A stretch of 64,000 nucleotides of DNA, taken from positions 77,832,667 to 77,896,666 of the forward strand of contig OZ022509.1 of NCBI GenBank assembly GCA_963989385.1, written 5' to 3'. Below, one piece after another: positions 40,339-46,300 of this stretch (position 1 is the stretch's first letter; every line of letters starts with the position of its first letter). The DNA comes from Ctena decussata. Its lineage: Eukaryota > Mollusca > Bivalvia > Lucinida > Lucinidae. The position numbers and the translations under genes are program-made. The notes under the pieces are model-generated. The model was not told where the DNA came from. It did no database searches and saw only the letters and a list, made by a program, of their open reading frames with translations.

Positions 40339-43300
40339 GATAAATGGAATCTTACACTCGTGGTCATTTCATATGAAATTTATGAAACGAGCCTTCATTT
40401 CATATGAAATTTGTGAAACGAGCCTTCATTTCATATGAAATGACCATGATTGTAAGATCCTCTGCGACTGTAACTGAAAAATGTCTTACCATTTGAAAGG
40501 CTTACTAAGGTGGTTTGAGTACATTTCCATGTTTTAAGCCATTTTTTCAAAGAGAAACAACTTTTGTGACTTCGCTGTTGCTCCCTTGAACGACATTATC
40601 CTTTGAAAAGCAAATGTTTTCCTTTAAAGATTTACGGCCTTGTTTATGATTACAAAAACGTTTCCATGAAATATTGTTACTGTAACTTCGAAATGGCCCA
40701 TTTAAACATTTGAAAATAGATCTTAAGATCATCTTTGGTGAAAAGGAATTTTAAACCAAGAAATAAAATAAAGTTTATAAAAACGCGGTCCGCGGCAGAA
40801 TCGCCGTATTGGATAGAATTAATTTGGTCTGACGTCACTAGCGCGTGCACGAATCAGAAAAATACCTAGGTATCGTCATATGACCGTAAGGCGTGGTGTC
40901 GACTTTTCTATTGGCTGACGATAGTGTTCATTTACATTTTCAATTTCGATACTATATTTTAATTAAAAATACATTAAACTGAAACACTTTTTCTGAATAT
41001 TTATCATGGATTTAGAAATGATTATATATAAGCTAACGAAATTAGTAAAATTGTTCATTTTTGAAATGGTGAAAAAAATGAGGGAGTACACTTTTAAGAG
41101 AACACCTCATTTGGAAATGGCATTTTTGTCCATGACAGCAAACAGGAAGTCACTAAATGTTCAGGGAACCCCGGTAGCTCAGTAGGTTAAGTGCTTACCT
41201 GCTGATCTCGCGGTCCCGGGTTCGAGACCCGCTGTAGGCGGGACTCTTTTCAATCGTAAACGGGGTTTCGTTGCACACAGCCTTTCATTATTACCCACAT
41301 ATCGTCCTGATATGACCATAAACCGTTGAAAAGGACGTAAAAGCGCAAGTCATCCAACCATCCATCCCCTTAGGAATGCCGTCAAAACATGGAGGTTTAC
41401 TCCAATCCACCCTACAAATTAAATAATGGAATATATAGAATACATTTTTCCAGCTTCATACCGGCGAAGCAAAGACAAAACATCTGGAACAAAAGATCGA
41501 AGATCTTCAAGAAAGAAATAAAAAGGATCAGGAATTCTGGATGAAGGAAAAAGGGGAACTACTCCGTCGGTTGGCTACCATGAGAAATGTACACAACAGA
41601 GACGTCAGGAGAACCGAGGACGTTCTTACGGGGGTGAGAGTCTCTATTTGAGCCGCAACACGAGAAAACCAACAATGTGGTTGTGCGCCCAGTGTAGCCT
41701 CAGATTAGCCTGGGCAGCTGCCTAGTTTGATCAGACTCTTTGTTAAGTGCTCAAAGGGTAGCTAAGAGTCTAAGCTACCTCCATGCGGACAGCGAAGGCT
41801 CTGATCAGACTGGGCGGATGCCCAGGCTGATCTGAGTCTGCGCTGGACGCACGACCACATTGTTGGTTTTGTCACGTCACGGCTCATTTACTTTGTTGTT
41901 TTGTTTTGCCAGAATCGCTTTAGCACCAGTGCTCTAGATAAGAAAGGATTATTTGGGTAATCTAGGGATAATTTTCTCATATTTCTGAACAAAAGCTTAT
42001 GTTGTGACCTAAAAAACATATGCTGTGACCCTCATTAGAATTATTCTCAAAACCCTATTTTATATTTTATCTGAAAGTCTGAATGCATAGAAGGAATGGT
42101 TATAAAAGCACTTTTGATGCACTGCATATTTTTTTCCATTTACATGGCCTTTATAAGTATTCCATTGTCTAAAATCACATGCTTTCTGTTTTCTCTCCCC
42201 TGTTTTTGTTAAAATTCACAATATTTATTAAACAAGTCAAAGTTTCAAACTTCTGAAATTCTAAAGTTACTGTCATATATCTCTCTCATCACCAGCTAGA
42301 AGAGCAAGCAAAACACTATGCAGGATTATTTCGACGGTTCAAAGGCGATTAGACCATACAAAGTTATAATTCGAAATCGAAACAAAACTATTTTACCCTA
42401 ATTACAGCTGAAGCGACTGCGAGAGTTAGCAGCCTTGATCATAGAATCTGATGCTACTGAGACCTTACCTAGCAACGGTGTAAGTGGCGCCATCAGCGGA
42501 AGTGACGCCTCAGCTGCAGCATCAACCGGAACTGGAGATAGCGCCATCTCAGACATCAAACAGAATATAGATCAGGTTATTTTGAAATATGTCAAAGAGG
42601 TAAGTTATACGTATATTATAATCTTTCAAACAATTATTCCAGAGGGAACAAATCATGAGGTCAATGAATTAAAAACACTCTTTTTCGATTTTCGGCCATA
42701 GGCCTTCTTCAGGAATGATAAAACAATTATTCTAGCTAAGTGGCATCCATCATTTTAGAAGTGAGTAATGTTGGTGAACATTACTCACTTTCCATGACCA
42801 TTGATATATGATAAGAGTGGAAAGTGATTTATTTGAAGTTTACAGCAAGTGATCAGAGTTATGAATGTGTCGTGTCGTGACAAAAAATTATTGCATGGTG
42901 TTTGGCTGCCCATGGCCCTGGGTAATATAGAGAATAAAATGAAATCATAAGGTCAGCAGCACTCTGTTAATACAATGTAATACCATTGTTGTGCAGTGGA
43001 CATTCTGAAGAAAAATAATCGCCCTAAAACTATGCACCCATTCATGTCTGGAGACTCATAAAACGGACATTAGTAAACACTGTAGTCCCAGATCAGACGC
43101 ATCAAATCTGACGTCTGATCAAGGTCTATCCTATTTCCTTTAAATATTGGCTGTTTTAGAAAAAAAAAATATTTAGCCTGACACCTCTTAATTCGGAAAT
43201 TTACCGATTAAGAGCCAGATAGAAGAGCCCATCCGCTATAAATGGGTAACCTCCCATATGTCAGTACACTTGTAAGACCGCATTATTTACAATTGTTTTC

Positions 43301-46300
43301 GACACCCCTAATTTCAAATGTACAGTTATTCTTTTTTTTTTTTTCAATGAATTGTATTGTTTTGTATTTTCAGTCATTAAAGCAGATCCATTTCGCGGCG
43401 GAGGATCTTGCTCGACCAGTTAGTGAAGTCAGTAAAGAGGAGAAACAAGTTATGCGACGGTAAACTTTCCTTTCAATAAAGCTGATATATTCATTTGCCT
43501 TGCTTGTGACTGACGTTATGACGTAACGCTTCCCGTGTAGTCCTTCCAAAATGAATCGATTTGTAGAGAAAAGAATTTGCTACGAGGAAACCAAATTCTT
43601 TTTTCTTTTGATGTTGAGACCCGTTGGAAAGAGTGGGAAATAGAAAACATCGTTACCTCCTTGAATGTGTTTCTGTACACCATTGAACTCAAGTCAGGAT
43701 GCAGGAGACAGACTTTGTATAAATGAACCGCGACCCGACAAAACCAAAAAAGTGGCATGTGCGTCCAGCGAAGACTCGGATCAGCCTGGGCATCCGCCTA
43801 GTCTGATCAGAGTCTTTGCAGTGCGTTTAAAGGGTAGGTAAGGGTCGAAGCTACATTCATCCCGAGAGCGAAGACTCCGATCGGATGCTCAGGCTGATGT
43901 GAGGCTTCGCTGGGCGCACATGCCATTATGTTGGTTTTGTCGTTTCGCGGCTCAAATGACACAAGTTCAGTTGGGCTCAATCTTAGTCACTGAAGCTAGT
44001 GCTACTGGGCGTTGGCAGTGTTGCAACATTACACTTCTGCACGTGAACTGACAAGTCCTAGTCTGCTTTGTTCTTTGCCTGGTACGTTCTATACTAGTTT
44101 GAACATATTTTAGTTTCAAATAATCTATACAGCAATTTGGTTGAACCACAAGTTCTTACAACATTAATTATGACCGTTCCACTTTCAGGACCAGAACACC
44201 AATATGAGGTCATACCGACGGCCGTGTGATATTATTCGATTCTAGTATAGAATCAGCCTTCAGAACTTCTTTTGAAATAAGCGTTTTTGCATTTGTTTTA
44301 TGAGTTAATGAATCAGGTTAACAAATATTCATATTTTGACGAACATTAAAAACTTAAATATGAGCCGCGACACGACAAAACCAACAATGTGGTTGTGCGT
44401 CCAGCGCAGACTCAGATCAGCCTGGGCATCCGCCCAGTCTGATCAGAGTCACCGCTGTCCGCATGAAGGAAGACCAGACCCTCAGCTAGCCTTTAAGCGC
44501 TTAGCGAAGAGTCTGATCGGACTGAACGGATGTCCAGGCTGATCTGAGTCTGCGCTGGGCGCACAAACCACATTGTTGGTTTTGTCGTGTCGTGGCTCAT
44601 ATATTGTTGCGTAATATAGAAAGAAAAGCCATGCGGTACTATATTCATACGTGAAGCAATCACTTGTAGCGGTTGGTAAAAATACTGCAGTTGTACCCTT
44701 ATACATGTAAGACATGATTTAAATTCATTTTCAGAAGTCTGTCAAGCTCAGAGATAGAGTTGTTGAAAGACGAATTTCTTGTTGGCTCCCAGGAATCTAA
44801 TAAAATTGTTAGCCATCACGAACCTATCCCGGAATTACCGAGAAAGCCGACAGAAAGACAACACATTCTTCAACGAAGCATTACCCATGACGCGAGTGAA
44901 AAAGTAGATTCTGAAAGTGTTCCGCGAAATTATGTTGAAAATATTCTAAACGAACAGTCATCTTATTACGATGACGAGAGGAACATGCAAACTAAGGAAA
45001 CACATAAGTTTACAGTGACTCGGAATATTGCACGGACGGAAACACAAGTTATGAAATTGCCAAAACCTCCCCCTAGCTTTATCATTCCTCGTTCTCGTAG
45101 CACAAGCCCAGCTCCTCGTCAACCAAAAAAGACATCAGAAGTTAGTGGTCCTTTGTATAAATCAATATCTATAGACACTACACATCAGCACCGGTTGTCA
45201 GCGCCACCAGACGTTGCAACCTCTAGAAGTTCCTCTGCAGATTCGTCGCCTGTAGGATATAATCAGTTTATTCCGTGTTTATCAGACAGTGGGCAGGCCC
45301 TGACAGGCGCAGGTGTGTTACAAACTGGCAGCCTGGACCGTTTATCACCACAAACAGCAAGAAGGAAATTCTTTGAAATTCAACCACCTTCCGGTATGGC
45401 GTACATGTCATGGCCGGAGAGGAATAGACGCTTGTTGATAGAGGACAGGGCTGCCAGAAGCTTGTCAAACTCTACTGATATGCATGATTCTGATCGGGAG
45501 AGTAGCTTAGAACGTAAATATGGATTAAGAACTTCATTGTCCATGGATGATTCGACCATGCAGGCCATCAGTCGGCCATTGACCTCAGGACACGAGCGAT
45601 CAAAATCCGCACCGTCGGAGGACCGACGTAAAGTGATGAGTAAATCTCAGAGTGTTGATAGTGAAGGAAAACAATCTGGTTTTAGAGAAATGTTTAACGC
45701 AGTGAAAAGGAAATTAAAACCAAAATTAAGGCGTTCACATAGTGCGCACGTTCCGAATAAAGAACCGACAGATGTTGAAGCCGATAAATCAGGTCCGTCA
45801 GTGTCGGCGTCGTCACTGGAGGACCCTGCGGACCGCCAAATTCTTAGAGACAGAATGGAACCGATACCAATACCAGAGCAGAAAAGCAAAGATGCTAGTA
45901 GCAAGGTAGGTCATGTTTAAATGTGCTGTTTCGTGGATAAGTCATATCATGCTGATTATAGCGCATGCAAGTGTCATTTCCGCCTCCTACATTGACAAGT
46001 GTTTGCCGCAGATATCACCGAATTTATATATCAAGTTGAATTTGTACTGATGCATGGGAAACAACTGCGCCGTTTTCATTTTTGGCGTTTCTTTTCAATG
46101 AGGGTCAACTCTTTAAGGAAAGGCAGACGTGAAGACCCCAGTTTGGAAGGGCTACGTCGTTTCGTCCATGGTCACAGTCGTTGGTTTTCTTTCGTAAAAA
46201 TGGGTGAAAAATGGCGGTAAATCGACATTTAACAGACTAACCAATCAGGTGCAATTGCGACAGTTGATACCTTATTCATTATAAGACGCCAGTGACTAAT

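Noticed and set aside
41171..41240. Functional tRNA gene
   Set aside because: Box A, box B and T-arm are good but the acceptor stem does not close and a SINE body follows.
43460..43463. Stop codon directly after VMRR as end of gene 1
   Set aside because: The stop overlaps a good donor (CG|GTAAAC) and exon 18 continues the split Arg codon in frame for 390 codons.
45268..45904. Minus-strand frames opposite exon 18
   Set aside because: Antisense shadows of a real exon.
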